The notes under the pieces: generated by a model
Told to the model about the DNA's origin: nothing
The model's database searches: none
Seen by the model: only the letters and a program-made list of their open reading frames with translations
Source of the DNA: CAZDVQ01 sp964508975
GTDB lineage: Bacteria; Bacteroidota; Bacteroidia; Chitinophagales; Saprospiraceae
Assembly: GCA_964508975.1 (NCBI GenBank)
Contig: CAZDVQ010000019.1
Coordinates: 6,567 to 70,566, forward strand
DNA length: 64,000 bases
Direction of reading: 5' to 3'
Translations under genes and position numbers: made by a program
In this document: piece by piece, positions 8,281-17,795 of the stretch
Layout of the letters: every line of letters starts with the position of its first letter
How positions within the stretch are numbered: the first letter of the stretch is position 1

Positions 8281-9387
8281 TTAACCTTGTGGGGCGTGTT
8301 CTAGGCTATCGTCTTTTTGGCGTTTGCGTTGCAAGGCCAGGTGGAGCAGTGAAACCAACAACAGCGCTAGGCCAAACTCTATGGTGAGTAAAAGCAATGC
8401 CCCAATGTTTTGCAGCCACAGCACCAGTAATATAAACAGGATATTAACCATGCCCAACACCATGGTGCCTTGCATGTGCGACAAGCCTAGGTCGAGCAAC
8501 ATGTGGTGAATATGCGTGCGGTCGGGGCTGAACGGCGATTTGCCCTTGGCCATGCGCATGGAAAAAACCCGTAGCGTATCAAACATGGGTACAATCATAA
8601 CCCCGATAGCCACGGCGGGTACCGAGTAAATAGCCCAGCGGCTATCTGCCGCAATGTGCGCCTTATCGAGCTCTATGAACTCAATAGCGAAAATTGCACA
8701 CATCATACCGATGAGCAAAGAGCCTGTATCGCCCATGAATATGCGGGCAGGCGTGATGTTGTAGTTCAAAAATGCGAGTAGAGCCCCGGTAACCGTAGCC
8801 GACAAGATGGCCATCTCAACGTGCCCAGCCAAGTAAAACCAAGTGCCAAAAGAGGCACAAATGATACTGCCAATAGTACCCGACAGGCCGTTGATACCGT
8901 CAATCAAGTTGACTGCATTGATGAGCACGATGAAGGTAAAAATGGAAATGGAATAGTATACAAAAGTAGGCGCCTGCTCGTAAATACCAAAAATACCGTA
9001 AAAACTGGTCAAGCGGATATCGGCGAAGAATACCAAAATGATGGCTGCCCCAAACTGGCCCAATATTTTTTTCGACCACTTGAGGTCCATAATGTCGTCC
9101 TTGGCGCCAATCATGAACAAAATAATCATGGCACAAAGGATATATTGCAACTTGCCCATCACCGAGAAGGGAATCCACATGGTAGCGGCAAACAGCATAC
9201 CCGCGAAAATGGCAAAACCACCCAGCGTGGGAATGCGCGATGAATGCGAGGAGCGCTCGCCGGGTTCGTCAAATAGGTGTTTTACCTTGGCTACATTAAT
9301 AATGGAGGGAATCGCGAAAAACGTGATGATAAATGATGTGATAAAGCCAAGTAGCACATCGTAAATGCCCATTAAGTTGGACTGCAT
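8281..9387 (-). CDS. WecA/MraY-type undecaprenyl-phosphate phosphosugar transferase
   Basis: A 368-residue polytopic membrane protein of glycosyltransferase family 4. Visible family motifs are KDD (about 96-98, Mg-binding Asp pair), NAVNLIDGINGL (about 157-168), ARIFMGDTGS (215-224) and DRTHIHHML (290-298). The HIHH His motif is the WecA/TagO type. By family it moves a sugar-1-phosphate from a UDP-sugar to undecaprenyl phosphate at the inner membrane, starting a surface polysaccharide or wall glycan. The exact sugar cannot be read from sequence. M6 (MGIYDVL) is an equally good start. A promoter box lies at 9528-9535, giving a leader of about 135 bases. Confidence 0.9.
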   Translation of the reverse strand: MQSNLMGIYDVLLGFITSFIITFFAIPSIINVAKVKHLFDEPGERSSHSSRIPTLGGFAIFAGMLFAATMWIPFSVMGKLQYILCAMIILFMIGAKDDIMDLKWSKKILGQFGAAIILVFFADIRLTSFYGIFGIYEQAPTFVYYSISIFTFIVLINAVNLIDGINGLSGTIGSIICASFGTWFYLAGHVEMAILSATVTGALLAFLNYNITPARIFMGDTGSLLIGMMCAIFAIEFIELDKAHIAADSRWAIYSVPAVAIGVMIVPMFDTLRVFSMRMAKGKSPFSPDRTHIHHMLLDLGLSHMQGTMVLGMVNILFILLVLWLQNIGALLLLTIEFGLALLLVSLLHLALQRKRQKDDSLEHAPQG

Positions 9388-9527
9388 AGCTAACGGTTAG
9401 GGTGTGAGTATCTTTGTTGGGGAGGGAGTGGACAGTTTAAACTACATACGCCGAATGACCCAAAAAGGTACAATAGCCCTTGCGGACACTTGTTGCTTGT
9501 CATAGGTTCGTGTTGTGGTTTTGCATA

Positions 9528-9561
9528 CAAATATAGGGAAAATAAAGGACTCTCCCTACAA
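9528..9561 (-). promoter_or_regulatory. Promoter of the WecA-type gene
   Basis: On the minus strand TTG (9559-9561), 23 bases, then TATATTTG (9528-9535), an exact -7 match. The spacing is slightly long. The rest of 9388-9673 shows no gene. Confidence 0.45.
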
Positions 9562-9673
9562 TCGGGTGTAAAATTATCATTACTTTTAGTGACTGGCTAA
9601 TCTGAAATCCTAGAATTTTAGGAAGTCAGGCATTTGTTTCACGAACCGCCGTAATTAATTGACGAATGGTTGA

Positions 9674-9814
9674 TTTTGGGCGTGCCGGCTTGCCCTCCGG
9701 GCTGCGCCGTCGCTGTCCTCCAGGGGTCGCTGTGCTCCGTGCTTGCTAGCCGCCAAGCATGGCGGCTCTACTACGCACCAGCGGCTACGCCGCTGCCTTC
9801 CGGCCAGCTCACGC
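9674..9814 (+). repeat. GC-rich modular intergenic repeat, copy E5 (type B)
   Basis: Starts TTTTGGGCGTGCCGGC. It contains GTCGCTGTCCTCCAGGGG, GCTCCGTGCT, an extra palindromic AGCCGCCAAGCATGGCGGCT module, GCGGC-TAC-GCCGC and the CCGGCCAGCTCACGC end. It lies between the WecA-type promoter and the NtrC-like gene promoter. Confidence 0.75.
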
Positions 9815-9868
9815 AACAACATCTACCGGTATTACATCCGTTTCTAGCTAAAATATACTTAAAGTACT

Positions 9869-9876
9869 TACCTTTG
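9869..9876 (+). promoter_or_regulatory. -7 box TACCTTTG of the NtrC-like regulator
   Basis: Exact TAnnTTTG match 24 bases before the ATG at 9900. Predicted leader under 20 bases. Confidence 0.55.
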
Positions 9877-9899
9877 CTTGTAGACATAAACTTACAGCC

Positions 9900-11168
9900 A
9901 TGCCTAAGATTTTAATCGTTGACGACGAACCCGCTATCCGCCGTTCCCTACGCGACATACTCGAGTTTGAAAAATATGAGGTAGACGACGCCAAAGACGG
10001 CTTCGAGGCCCTTTCTAAAATTAAAACGGCAAATTACGACGTGGTGCTTTGCGATATCAAAATGCCACAGATGGACGGTATGGACGTGCTGGAACGCGCA
10101 ACCCTGCTCAATCCGGAAACGCCCGTTATCATGATTTCAGGTAACGCCGACGTGGACACCGCCGTGGAGGCCGTGCGCCGTGGTGCCTTCGATTTTATCT
10201 CCAAGCCACCTGATATCAACCGCTTGCTCATTACCATCCGCAATGCCTTAGACCGCGCGCAGTTGGTAACCGAGACCAAAGTGCTGAAAACCAAGATTAA
10301 ACAAATCCAAACCCGCGACATCGTGGGCCAGTCGGAGGCCATTTCTAAAATCAAGGAAACCATTGAACGGGTAGCCCCAACCGATGCCCGCGTGATGATA
10401 CTTGGCCCAAATGGTACAGGTAAAGAATTGGTGGCCAACTGGTTACATGAAAAAAGCAACCGTGCAGATAAACCATTCGTGGAAGTTAACTGTGCGGCTA
10501 TCCCTTCGGAATTGATAGAGTCTGAGTTGTTTGGCCACGAGAAAGGTGCATTCACCTCGGCGGTAAAACAACGCATCGGTAAGTTTGAATCAGCTGATGG
10601 CGGTACCATCTTCCTCGATGAGATTGGCGACATGAGCCTCTCGGCCCAAGCCAAGGTGCTGCGCGCCCTCCAGGAAAATAAAATCACCCGCGTGGGTGGC
10701 GAAAAAGATATTAAAGTGGATGTTCGCGTAGTAGCCGCTACCAACAAGGACCTCCGCAAGGAAATTGAAGCCAAACGCTTCCGCGAGGACTTGTACCACC
10801 GCTTGGCCGTTATCATTATCCAAGTACCCGCACTCAACGAGCGCAAGGATGATATCCCGCTGCTGGTAGAGCACTTTATACAAATCATCTGCAAGGATTA
10901 CGGCACAGCCCCCAAGAAAATCTCGGACAAAGCCCTCAAAGCTTTGCAACAGTTTGACTGGACCGGTAATATCCGCGAGCTGCGCAACGTGGTTGAACGC
11001 CTTATCATCCTCAGCAACCAAGAAATTAGCGAGCAAGATGTAATCAACTACGTGCAACCCACCATGGGCAGCGCTAACCCGCTACACGAGCTGTTCGCCC
11101 AATTCGACGACGTGGCGGAGCTGCAAGGCTACATCCGTGCGGAGTATGAAAGGTACCATAAGGGTTAG
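9900..11168 (+). CDS. NtrC/NtrX-like response regulator without HTH domain
   Basis: A protein of 422 residues. The receiver domain (1-120) has DDE at 8-10 and phospho-Asp D52 in LCDIKMPQMDG, followed by a sigma-54-type AAA+ domain with Walker A GPNGTGKE (169-176), Walker B GGTIFLDEIGDM (234-245) and a FDWTGNIRELRNVVER arginine-finger region. The sigma-54 contact loop reads GAFTSA (216-221), not the usual GAFTGA. The protein ends soon after the AAA+ domain at ELQGYIRAEYERYHKG, where a Fis-type HTH would be expected. Both features may be normal for this Bacteroidota lineage. It could pair with the NtrY-like kinase at 1077. It is followed within a few bases by repeat E6. Confidence 0.88.
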   Translation: MPKILIVDDEPAIRRSLRDILEFEKYEVDDAKDGFEALSKIKTANYDVVLCDIKMPQMDGMDVLERATLLNPETPVIMISGNADVDTAVEAVRRGAFDFISKPPDINRLLITIRNALDRAQLVTETKVLKTKIKQIQTRDIVGQSEAISKIKETIERVAPTDARVMILGPNGTGKELVANWLHEKSNRADKPFVEVNCAAIPSELIESELFGHEKGAFTSAVKQRIGKFESADGGTIFLDEIGDMSLSAQAKVLRALQENKITRVGGEKDIKVDVRVVAATNKDLRKEIEAKRFREDLYHRLAVIIIQVPALNERKDDIPLLVEHFIQIICKDYGTAPKKISDKALKALQQFDWTGNIRELRNVVERLIILSNQEISEQDVINYVQPTMGSANPLHELFAQFDDVAELQGYIRAEYERYHKG

Positions 11169-11170
11169 AA

Positions 11171-11306
11171 GCGCTAGCTGGCCGGAGGGCGCGGCGTAGC
11201 CGCGGTGCGTAGCACGGAGCGAATAGCGAACCCCGGAGGACAGCGGCGACGCAGATGTAGGGGCGTATGGCATACGCCCCACGTAGCGGCGCAGCGCCCC
11301 AAAAAA
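11171..11306 (-). repeat. GC-rich modular intergenic repeat, copy E6 (type B, inverted)
   Basis: Minus-strand order: TTTTTTGGGGCGCTGCGCCGC, the palindrome GGGGCGTATG-CCATACGCCCC, TCGCCGCTGTCCTCCGGGG, GCTCCGTGCT, GCGGC-TAC-GCCGC and the GGCCAGCTAGCGC end. It fills the gap between two convergent genes. Confidence 0.8.
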
Positions 11307-11309
11307 CAT

Positions 11310-13841
11310 TTAAAAAGTAAAGCCCAAGGTTGCTCGTACCGTAAATGGCACAGCGAAACGGTTTTGTAGGTAGTTGATACGCCAGAGCGCATCCACCCGG
11401 ATAAACTTGAAGATATTCTCGATACCCACGCTGGCCTCCATGTAAGGCCCTTGGTTAAACGTGCCGTAAAAAACACCGTCGGTGGGTAAAATTGGCGCGT
11501 TGACGTCGTAGTTATTGACCGAGTTGATGCGCTTGTTGGCATCGGTCAGCGAGCCGTACACCATTTTGAAACTGCCTACTTCGCGCCATTTGAGCTTGCG
11601 CAACAAGGGGATGCGGTTCAGTAAAAACCCATCGAGGTGGTGCTCGAACATGAAATGGAAATACATATCGCTGGCAAACTCGTACTTGTTCAGGCCGTTG
11701 AAAGCGTTGTCTTGGTAAAAATACGTCTCGTTGCCGGGGTGTACTTCCATCAGCAAATAAGGCAACTCTCCGAATATTTTACCCAGCTTCAGGTTGTACT
11801 TCATCCAGCCAAAGGGCGGCACGTTAAACCAGTGGTAAATAGACAGCGTTAGCTTATGGTAGTTAAATTGCGAGCCCAAAATGCCCTTAATGCCCGCGGC
11901 GTACTGGAACTCTACAATCGGGTACCTGGAACCCATGCTGATGCGGCTAAAATTACCCTCCAGGAAGCGCTCTTTGTAAGCATAGCGGGTGGTAAAAAGT
12001 ATCTCGGTGGTGCGGATGGCCGAGTCCTGCACCGTTAAATCGTTGGGGTTGGGGTAAAATTTAAAAGGGAAACCGTACTGCTCGTAGGGGTCCATGCGGC
12101 GGTGCAAGAGTACCACGCGGTTCGACCAGCCTTTGGGCCAGCCTTGCTCATAATACAGCTTACCTTCTTGTACGCGGAGTAGTTTTTGCGGCACTTTACG
12201 GCGGTAAAAACCCGAGAAAATGTTCTCCTCGCCCACGGCTTCAGAGTTCTCGTTACTCAGTTCAATATCGTTAACGTACTTGGCCCCGATGTAGGTCCAA
12301 GGCCGTTTGCTAAAGTTATACTGGGCATTTCCGCCGTACTTAAACTCCTTATCTTTTGTACCGTAGGCGGCGTAACCATAGGCCCAGAATTTTTTGCTTA
12401 GCTTGGCCGATGTACCAATCCCGAAGCGGAAACGGTTGCCTTCCACCACGTTGCGGGAGTAGAGATTAAACCAAGGCCCAACTTCCACGGGCCCAATGGC
12501 TATATATCCCGTGGTCAAGCTGTAAATAAGCCGGGTATAGGTTTTAAACATGGGTACCGACTGGATGCTATCAATCATGCTATAAATAGCTGCTTCGTTT
12601 TTGCTCAAAGTCTCGTGCCGGGCGGTATCCCAGAACTCGCTGCTGCGTTTCAGGCTCTCGGGGTCAATCATGAGCGGGTCAACGCGTAGGTATTTTTCGC
12701 GGGTAGAAGCATCGCCAATCTTGTAGTGCTCATAAGAGGCCGTTCGGCGACCAATAATACCGGGGCCTTTTTTAACCGAGTAAAAATCGAGCACCGTTTT
12801 TTTCTTGGAGGGCAGCCAGAGCGAATCGTTGTAAATATCAAACTCCGCGTAGATAATTACGCGTTCAATCAGGTTAATATTCACGTCGGGGCTCATGCGC
12901 ATGTTCACCACTTCCAGCGCGAAGGTTTCCATGTCTACCCAAAAATCGCCGTAAAAAGTATTTTCTTGCTTGCGTTTGGGTTTAAATTTAAGCTTGTAGC
13001 TCCAGCGGCCCTTAATCATGGTACTATCCATGATGTAAAACTCGTAGTTGGCCAAGGCGGTATTGGAAAAAGGGCTTGCAAAAGGCTTGTCGATAATGGT
13101 TATCCAGTTATCGTACACGTTGTAATCTTGCTGTATGCTACCGATAAACTCAACCACCGATTGATTCTCAACGCCCGATACCCTTTGCGCCTTGGGTACA
13201 TCCTTGAGCTCGCCGGCATCGCGCACAAAATAAATCTCCGAGAGGCGTTCCGACATGTACGCGGGCAGGAAAGGCTCCACGTCGGAGGTACTGTCCACGT
13301 TGTCGAAAATAAAATCAAAAGGCTTCATCACCTTGTTGTTCTTCATGCTGGGGTCTAAACCGTCCAGGTCGAGCTCGGTTTTCGAATACATATCGGCCTG
13401 CCACACATCGTAGCGGCTTAGGCTGTTGCGATCTTTATTTTTAATGATATTCCGGACAATAACGTTGGCGGGGTTCTCGCCCGCGAGGATGACAATTTCA
13501 GACAGTACAAATTGGTCGGACTTAAGCCTGAAATCAATTTTTTGCTCCAAGTCTTTGCCTAGTTTTTTCTTGGCGGTCACGTAGCCCAATGCCGATATCG
13601 CAATACTATCGGCCAGTTTTGCCGGGAACGTAATGCTATAAATACCGTCAAAATCAGCGGCAACCCCAATGGTTGTTTTCGGGATGTACACGTTGGCAAA
13701 CGGTATGGGTTCGCCAGTGTCATCGTCTAGCACGGTGCCGCTCACCGTCATATCTTGCGCCTGCCCTAGCCGGGGTAACAGGAGCGTAAAAATGGAAACC
13801 AACACTGCAAAAGCGCAGTATTTGGGGCTAAATAACTTCAT
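11310..13841 (-). CDS. DUF5686 / carboxypeptidase-regulatory-like outer membrane protein
   Basis: A protein of 843 residues with a signal peptide (LVSIFTLLLPRLGQAQ), a carboxypeptidase-regulatory-like beta-sandwich (about 30-115, VSGTVLDDDTGEPIPFANVY) and then the long DUF5686 region (NVIVRNIIKNKDRNSLSRYD onward), ending in aromatic beta strands and a final aromatic residue typical of outer membrane barrels. Function is not established for the family. Surface or envelope location is inferred from signal and barrel-like end. The gene is monocistronic and convergent with the NtrC-like gene. Confidence 0.85.
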   Translation of the reverse strand: MKLFSPKYCAFAVLVSIFTLLLPRLGQAQDMTVSGTVLDDDTGEPIPFANVYIPKTTIGVAADFDGIYSITFPAKLADSIAISALGYVTAKKKLGKDLEQKIDFRLKSDQFVLSEIVILAGENPANVIVRNIIKNKDRNSLSRYDVWQADMYSKTELDLDGLDPSMKNNKVMKPFDFIFDNVDSTSDVEPFLPAYMSERLSEIYFVRDAGELKDVPKAQRVSGVENQSVVEFIGSIQQDYNVYDNWITIIDKPFASPFSNTALANYEFYIMDSTMIKGRWSYKLKFKPKRKQENTFYGDFWVDMETFALEVVNMRMSPDVNINLIERVIIYAEFDIYNDSLWLPSKKKTVLDFYSVKKGPGIIGRRTASYEHYKIGDASTREKYLRVDPLMIDPESLKRSSEFWDTARHETLSKNEAAIYSMIDSIQSVPMFKTYTRLIYSLTTGYIAIGPVEVGPWFNLYSRNVVEGNRFRFGIGTSAKLSKKFWAYGYAAYGTKDKEFKYGGNAQYNFSKRPWTYIGAKYVNDIELSNENSEAVGEENIFSGFYRRKVPQKLLRVQEGKLYYEQGWPKGWSNRVVLLHRRMDPYEQYGFPFKFYPNPNDLTVQDSAIRTTEILFTTRYAYKERFLEGNFSRISMGSRYPIVEFQYAAGIKGILGSQFNYHKLTLSIYHWFNVPPFGWMKYNLKLGKIFGELPYLLMEVHPGNETYFYQDNAFNGLNKYEFASDMYFHFMFEHHLDGFLLNRIPLLRKLKWREVGSFKMVYGSLTDANKRINSVNNYDVNAPILPTDGVFYGTFNQGPYMEASVGIENIFKFIRVDALWRINYLQNRFAVPFTVRATLGFTF

Positions 13842-13966
13842 GGGACTTGTTTATTGTCGGATTTCAGGTGCAAGATAAGCATTTAACTAAATGAATTTAC
13901 AAGTGGCTATTTATTTTGAATAACGTAACTTGCACCTCGGTAAATCAGTATCTTTAGATGTTGATT

Positions 13967-14070
13967 TGGGCGTGCCCCCGCGACGCGCGCGGGGTCGGTG
14001 TCCTACGGGGTTCGCTAAACGCTCCGTGCTACGCACCGCCGCTGCGCGGCGCCCTCTGGCCACCTCACGC
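13967..14070 (+). repeat. GC-rich modular intergenic repeat, copy E7 (type B)
   Basis: Starts TTTGGGCGTGCCCCCGCG, then GTCGGTGTCCTACGGGGTTC, GCTCCGTGCTACGCACC, GCCGC-TGC-GCGGC and the GGCCACCTCACGC end. It lies between a weak promoter-like TTG-N16-TATCTTTA (13930-13956) and the ATG at 14102, so it would be part of that leader. Confidence 0.75.
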
Positions 14071-14101
14071 GAATCGTTTTCAGGTTATACCCAAAAATAC
14101 C

Positions 14102-17100
14102 ATGAGAAAAACCCTTGTACTTTGTTTTTTGCTGCTGGCCGCGCTATTGCCTGCCCAGGAGTACTTCAGCATTGCCAACTACAACATTGATGTAAACCTC
14201 AGCAAAGAAGGCTACTTTGATGTAGTTGAAACCATCGACGTTGATTTTACCGAGGAACGCCACGGTATTTTCCGTACGCTACCTTTCCGCTACGAGGTAA
14301 ACCCCCTGTTTAATCTCGCCGAGAATGGTTCTTATGTAGGTGGCCAACGCTACATCTATTATGAAGGCCTGCGCGTGGATAACTTTGCCCACTTGGTAGA
14401 GGAAGAAGGCCATTACAAAAAAATCCGTATCGGCTCGGCTGATACCTGGGTCAACGGCCGCCAACAGTACATCATCCGATACCGTGTTTGGGGGGCCTTT
14501 AACCGCTTTGCCAGCCACGACGAGTTTGCCTGGAACTTCGTCGGCGACGAATGGCCCGTGGATATCGCCAAAATTAATTTCAGCCTCAGCATCGACGGTG
14601 CGCCCAACTTGACCAAGGACGATATGATTGTTTTCACGGGTGTCAAGGGCAGTAAAAACCAAGATGCAACATACTCCTACAACAATGGCAAGGTCGTAGG
14701 CCAATCGACCAAGGCTTTTGCCAGTCGCGAAGGCTTGACCTTTTCCGTCAAACTGCCTAAAAACTATCTAGCCACCGTTGATGTACCACTCGAAAAGCTA
14801 GCACTCTACTACTATGTCGACCGCCACAAGGCCAACATCAAGGTCAATACCGATGCCTCCATCGAGGTAGAGGAGCGTTTTAGCCTAGTCACGGTTGGCT
14901 CTTTAACCAACTTTACGCGTATATTCTCCGATAACCTTAACCTCGGCAATGGCGAGTACAACCATTTTATCACCGAGGCGTATGTGGAGTTACTCAAGGA
15001 TAAAGCACCTTTTAAAGCCTATGTGGCTGGTAAAGGCGAGGGCAAAAACCTAAGGATGAATAGTGAAGTTTACCTAGATGGTAAATTTGATATCATATTG
15101 CGCTACAAGGTTTGGGGTGCCATCAGCCAAACCGATACTGGGCACCTGCTACAATTTGATGTGTTGAGAACCGACCTGTCGGAGCCAGTCCGCTCTACCG
15201 AAGTCACGCTCACCCTGGCTAACGGCCTTAAAGCCTTGGGCATGAGCAATGTCGCCGCCGATGACAGAACCGCTTTTACCAGTTTTAGCCCTGATCTACG
15301 TACAGCCGTGCTTAAAGACAGTTTCCAGTTGAGTACTGGTTTTGGCCGAGAGGTTTTTCTGTCCTTCGCAGGTCAAGTTGATTATAGCAACATGCCCCCC
15401 GAAGTATTTATCCGTAAGTACCTAGTATCAAAAGCTACAAGCAAGTTCAAGGTTAATACCGACGGTAGCATAGATGCTGCATACCAGTGGCAAACCGAAA
15501 GCTATTCTAACTATACCGATAGCCCATTCGCTCAATTTAACCCTAAATTCTACCGCCATTTTGACCGTTACGGCGACAATATAGCCAAACAGCCCCTGAA
15601 CCAGATTTCAGACTACAACATCATGTCCTATTTTAAGCAGTTTGTGGTTGCAAATGAAACCTTTGGGGAGAACGACTACGGTTATCTTTATCCAGATGGA
15701 GACGCTGAAACACTCGCGTTTAGCCCAGGTACTAATGACCTAATCACAAACCTTAATTTCAACTGTACTTACAAGGGTATTCTCAACAGCCATGGCAAAA
15801 ATTGGGACCTCCTTTTCCCAATTAGCCTGCCCTTGAATGACCCAAGTTTATTACAGGAGTTTGAACTTGCTTTCCCCGCCAAATTTGACTGCCCAACTTG
15901 CGTAGCCTTGATTTGCGCTGGTAAACAAGTTTTAGATACCCTGCCTCTGCGCTGGGAAGGCAATAGCCTAGTAGGGGCAACCATCAAGCCCTTGCTCAAT
16001 GGGCAATCAGTGGTGATCAAAGCATCTATTCCCAAATCTATCGTGGCGGGTCCATCTTTCTCCGATAACTTCCAACTGGTTAAGTTGCGTTACAAATGGC
16101 TTTTGGTACCGCTTTGGGCAGGTATACCACTCTTGGTACTTTGGCTATTGTTTGGCCGAGATAAAACCGACACGCTAGTGGTGCAATACGAAGCCCCCGA
16201 GGATATTACGCCTGCGGAAGCTGGCTTACTCTGGGACGATAAACTACACAACAAGGACCTACTCGCTTTAATTTATTACTGGGCAGGTTTGGGTTACATC
16301 AAAATTAAAGAAGAACCTAAAACTAAATCCAGTGCCGAGTATGAACTCATCAAGCTCAAAGACTTGTACAGCGATGCCAAGCCTTTTGAAAAAACCATGT
16401 TTAACGCCCTGTTTAGCGGTGGCAAAAGCAGCGTAAAGGTCAAAGATTTGCGCAATAGTTACTATACGAGCATACAAACTGCCGCCCAAGAGCTGGAGCA
16501 ATACGGTAAACAGCACAATTTTTACATCCCTGGCACCAGGGGCTTTGGCCGTATACTTCGTATCATTGGCCTAGGTATCTGGATCATGGGCAGCATTTTT
16601 TTCCTGGCCGATATCATTGCCAATAGTAGGTTCCAGGGCCTAGACTTCCTCTTTGGCTTTGGTGTAGGCGGGGCGCTGTTCTACTTTTTTGGCAAAGTCA
16701 TGCCGCGCAAAGGCCACTTGGGTACACAGCAATACAACAAACTGCTCGGTTTCCGCGAGTTTATCAAAACGGCTGAAGGAGATAGACTCAAACAGTTGCT
16801 TGATGAAAACCCACACTACTACGAAAAAACCATCAGCTTTGCCATCGTGTTTGGCCTGGGCGATGCCTGGGCCCGTAAGTTTGAAGGTTTACTCACCGCA
16901 CCTCCAAGTTTTTACGAGGGCTACCACTCGAATCATTTTAGCAATACCGCCTTCATGCAACACGCCATTGGTTCATTGAACCGCATGGGTACTGATATGA
17001 ACTACATCTACGTGCCACCAAGTTCTTCGTCTAGCAGCGGCGGCTCCTCTTGGTCGGGTGGCGGCGGATCTAGTTTTGGTGGCGGTGGCTCCAGCGGTGG

Positions 17101-17134
17101 GGGGTTTGGCGGCGGCGGCGGCGGAAGTTGGTAA
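14102..17134 (+). CDS. DUF2207-domain membrane protein with Gly/Ser tail
   Basis: A protein of 1010 residues. The signal peptide (MRKTLVLCFLLLAALLPAQ) leads into DUF2207 repeats (NYNIDVNLSKEGYFDVVETI, and a second unit around DRHKANIKVNTDASIEVEE). There is a membrane helix near residue 670 (WLLVPLWAGIPLLVLWLLFG), two further helices near 830-870, and a low-complexity C-terminus of Ser then Gly (SSSSSSGG to FGGGGGGSW). By family it is an envelope protein with large extracytoplasmic beta domains; its role is unknown. The frame is open upstream to 13958 only because it runs through repeat E7. The start at 14102 is fixed by the signal peptide. Confidence 0.87.
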   Translation: MRKTLVLCFLLLAALLPAQEYFSIANYNIDVNLSKEGYFDVVETIDVDFTEERHGIFRTLPFRYEVNPLFNLAENGSYVGGQRYIYYEGLRVDNFAHLVEEEGHYKKIRIGSADTWVNGRQQYIIRYRVWGAFNRFASHDEFAWNFVGDEWPVDIAKINFSLSIDGAPNLTKDDMIVFTGVKGSKNQDATYSYNNGKVVGQSTKAFASREGLTFSVKLPKNYLATVDVPLEKLALYYYVDRHKANIKVNTDASIEVEERFSLVTVGSLTNFTRIFSDNLNLGNGEYNHFITEAYVELLKDKAPFKAYVAGKGEGKNLRMNSEVYLDGKFDIILRYKVWGAISQTDTGHLLQFDVLRTDLSEPVRSTEVTLTLANGLKALGMSNVAADDRTAFTSFSPDLRTAVLKDSFQLSTGFGREVFLSFAGQVDYSNMPPEVFIRKYLVSKATSKFKVNTDGSIDAAYQWQTESYSNYTDSPFAQFNPKFYRHFDRYGDNIAKQPLNQISDYNIMSYFKQFVVANETFGENDYGYLYPDGDAETLAFSPGTNDLITNLNFNCTYKGILNSHGKNWDLLFPISLPLNDPSLLQEFELAFPAKFDCPTCVALICAGKQVLDTLPLRWEGNSLVGATIKPLLNGQSVVIKASIPKSIVAGPSFSDNFQLVKLRYKWLLVPLWAGIPLLVLWLLFGRDKTDTLVVQYEAPEDITPAEAGLLWDDKLHNKDLLALIYYWAGLGYIKIKEEPKTKSSAEYELIKLKDLYSDAKPFEKTMFNALFSGGKSSVKVKDLRNSYYTSIQTAAQELEQYGKQHNFYIPGTRGFGRILRIIGLGIWIMGSIFFLADIIANSRFQGLDFLFGFGVGGALFYFFGKVMPRKGHLGTQQYNKLLGFREFIKTAEGDRLKQLLDENPHYYEKTISFAIVFGLGDAWARKFEGLLTAPPSFYEGYHSNHFSNTAFMQHAIGSLNRMGTDMNYIYVPPSSSSSSGGSSWSGGGGSSFGGGGSSGGGFGGGGGGSW

Positions 17135-17226
17135 ACTAAACGTTACTTTTTTCCATTTCTACGTATTAAGCTTGATTTTCTCAAACTTCAATCGATTGTG
17201 ACGGTGTTTAACTCAACAATTGTGCG

Positions 17227-17234
17227 TATTTTTG
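17227..17234 (+). promoter_or_regulatory. -7 box TATTTTTG of the BON-LysM gene
   Basis: TAnnTTTG match 39 bases before the ATG at 17273. A TTTA lies 18-19 bases upstream in the -33 position. Confidence 0.5.
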
Positions 17235-17272
17235 AGAGAACTTTTAAAAATCCAACCTAAAAATTACTACTC

Positions 17273-17737
17273 ATGGGTCTTTTATCTTTCGTTAAAGAAG
17301 CTGGTGCAAAATTATCAGGCGCACCACACTCTATTACTTCTAGCACTTCAGAAGAAATGCAAGCCGGTATCTTGACTGATCTTATCAAGGGCATGAATTT
17401 CAACGTGACCGACTTGATCATCAGCGTATCTGGTACTACAGCTGTAGTTTCTGGTGTAGCTGCCGACCAAGCCACACGCGAGAAAATCGTTTTGACTATC
17501 GGCAACGTAAACGGTATTACCGAGGTTGACGACAAATTGGTTGTAACCGCTGCCGCTGAAGTAGAAGCAAAATTCTACACCGTGGTTAAAGGCGATACCT
17601 TGTCTAAAATCGCTAAAGAATTCTACGGCAACGCCATGAAATACCCCGTTATCTTCGAAGCCAACAAACCTATGTTGACCGATGCCGACTTGATCTACCC
17701 TGGCCAAGTATTGCGCATCCCCGCTTTGGAAGCATAA
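17273..17737 (+). CDS. kbp: BON-LysM protein (Kbp/YgaU-like)
   Basis: A protein of 154 residues with no signal peptide: an N-terminal helix (GLLSFVKEAGAKLSG), a BON domain (about 30-97, ending GNVNGITEVDDKLVV) and a C-terminal LysM domain (about 104-152, FYTVVKGDTLSKIAKEFYGN to LIYPGQVLRIP). Length and order match E. coli Kbp (YgaU), a cytoplasmic potassium-binding protein. The K+ role is known from that homologue and is inferred here. It has its own promoter box and a strong terminator. The smooth codon choice (many GGT, GAA, AAA) suggests high expression. Confidence 0.85.
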   Translation: MGLLSFVKEAGAKLSGAPHSITSSTSEEMQAGILTDLIKGMNFNVTDLIISVSGTTAVVSGVAADQATREKIVLTIGNVNGITEVDDKLVVTAAAEVEAKFYTVVKGDTLSKIAKEFYGNAMKYPVIFEANKPMLTDADLIYPGQVLRIPALEA

Positions 17738-17760
17738 TTATAACCGCTTACCACAAAGTA

Positions 17761-17795
17761 AAAGGCTGTTCATCGAAAGGTGAGCAGCTTTTTTG
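17761..17795 (+). terminator. Rho-independent terminator of the BON-LysM gene
   Basis: Stem GCTGTTCATC (17765-17774), GAAA tetraloop, GGTGAGCAGC (17779-17788), then six T. Two positions pair as G-T. Confidence 0.85.

Noticed and set aside
10034..10894. 286-codon minus-strand frame inside the NtrC-like gene
   Set aside because: Antisense shadow of a well supported gene, Ser/Arg-rich with no domain.
11082..11310. HTH domain of the NtrC-like regulator displaced downstream
   Set aside because: All three frames after the stop run into repeat E6 and then the DUF5686 gene on the other strand. No HTH-like sequence was seen.
13958..14101. Upstream start for the DUF2207 protein
   Set aside because: The extension is repeat E7 and would bury the signal peptide.
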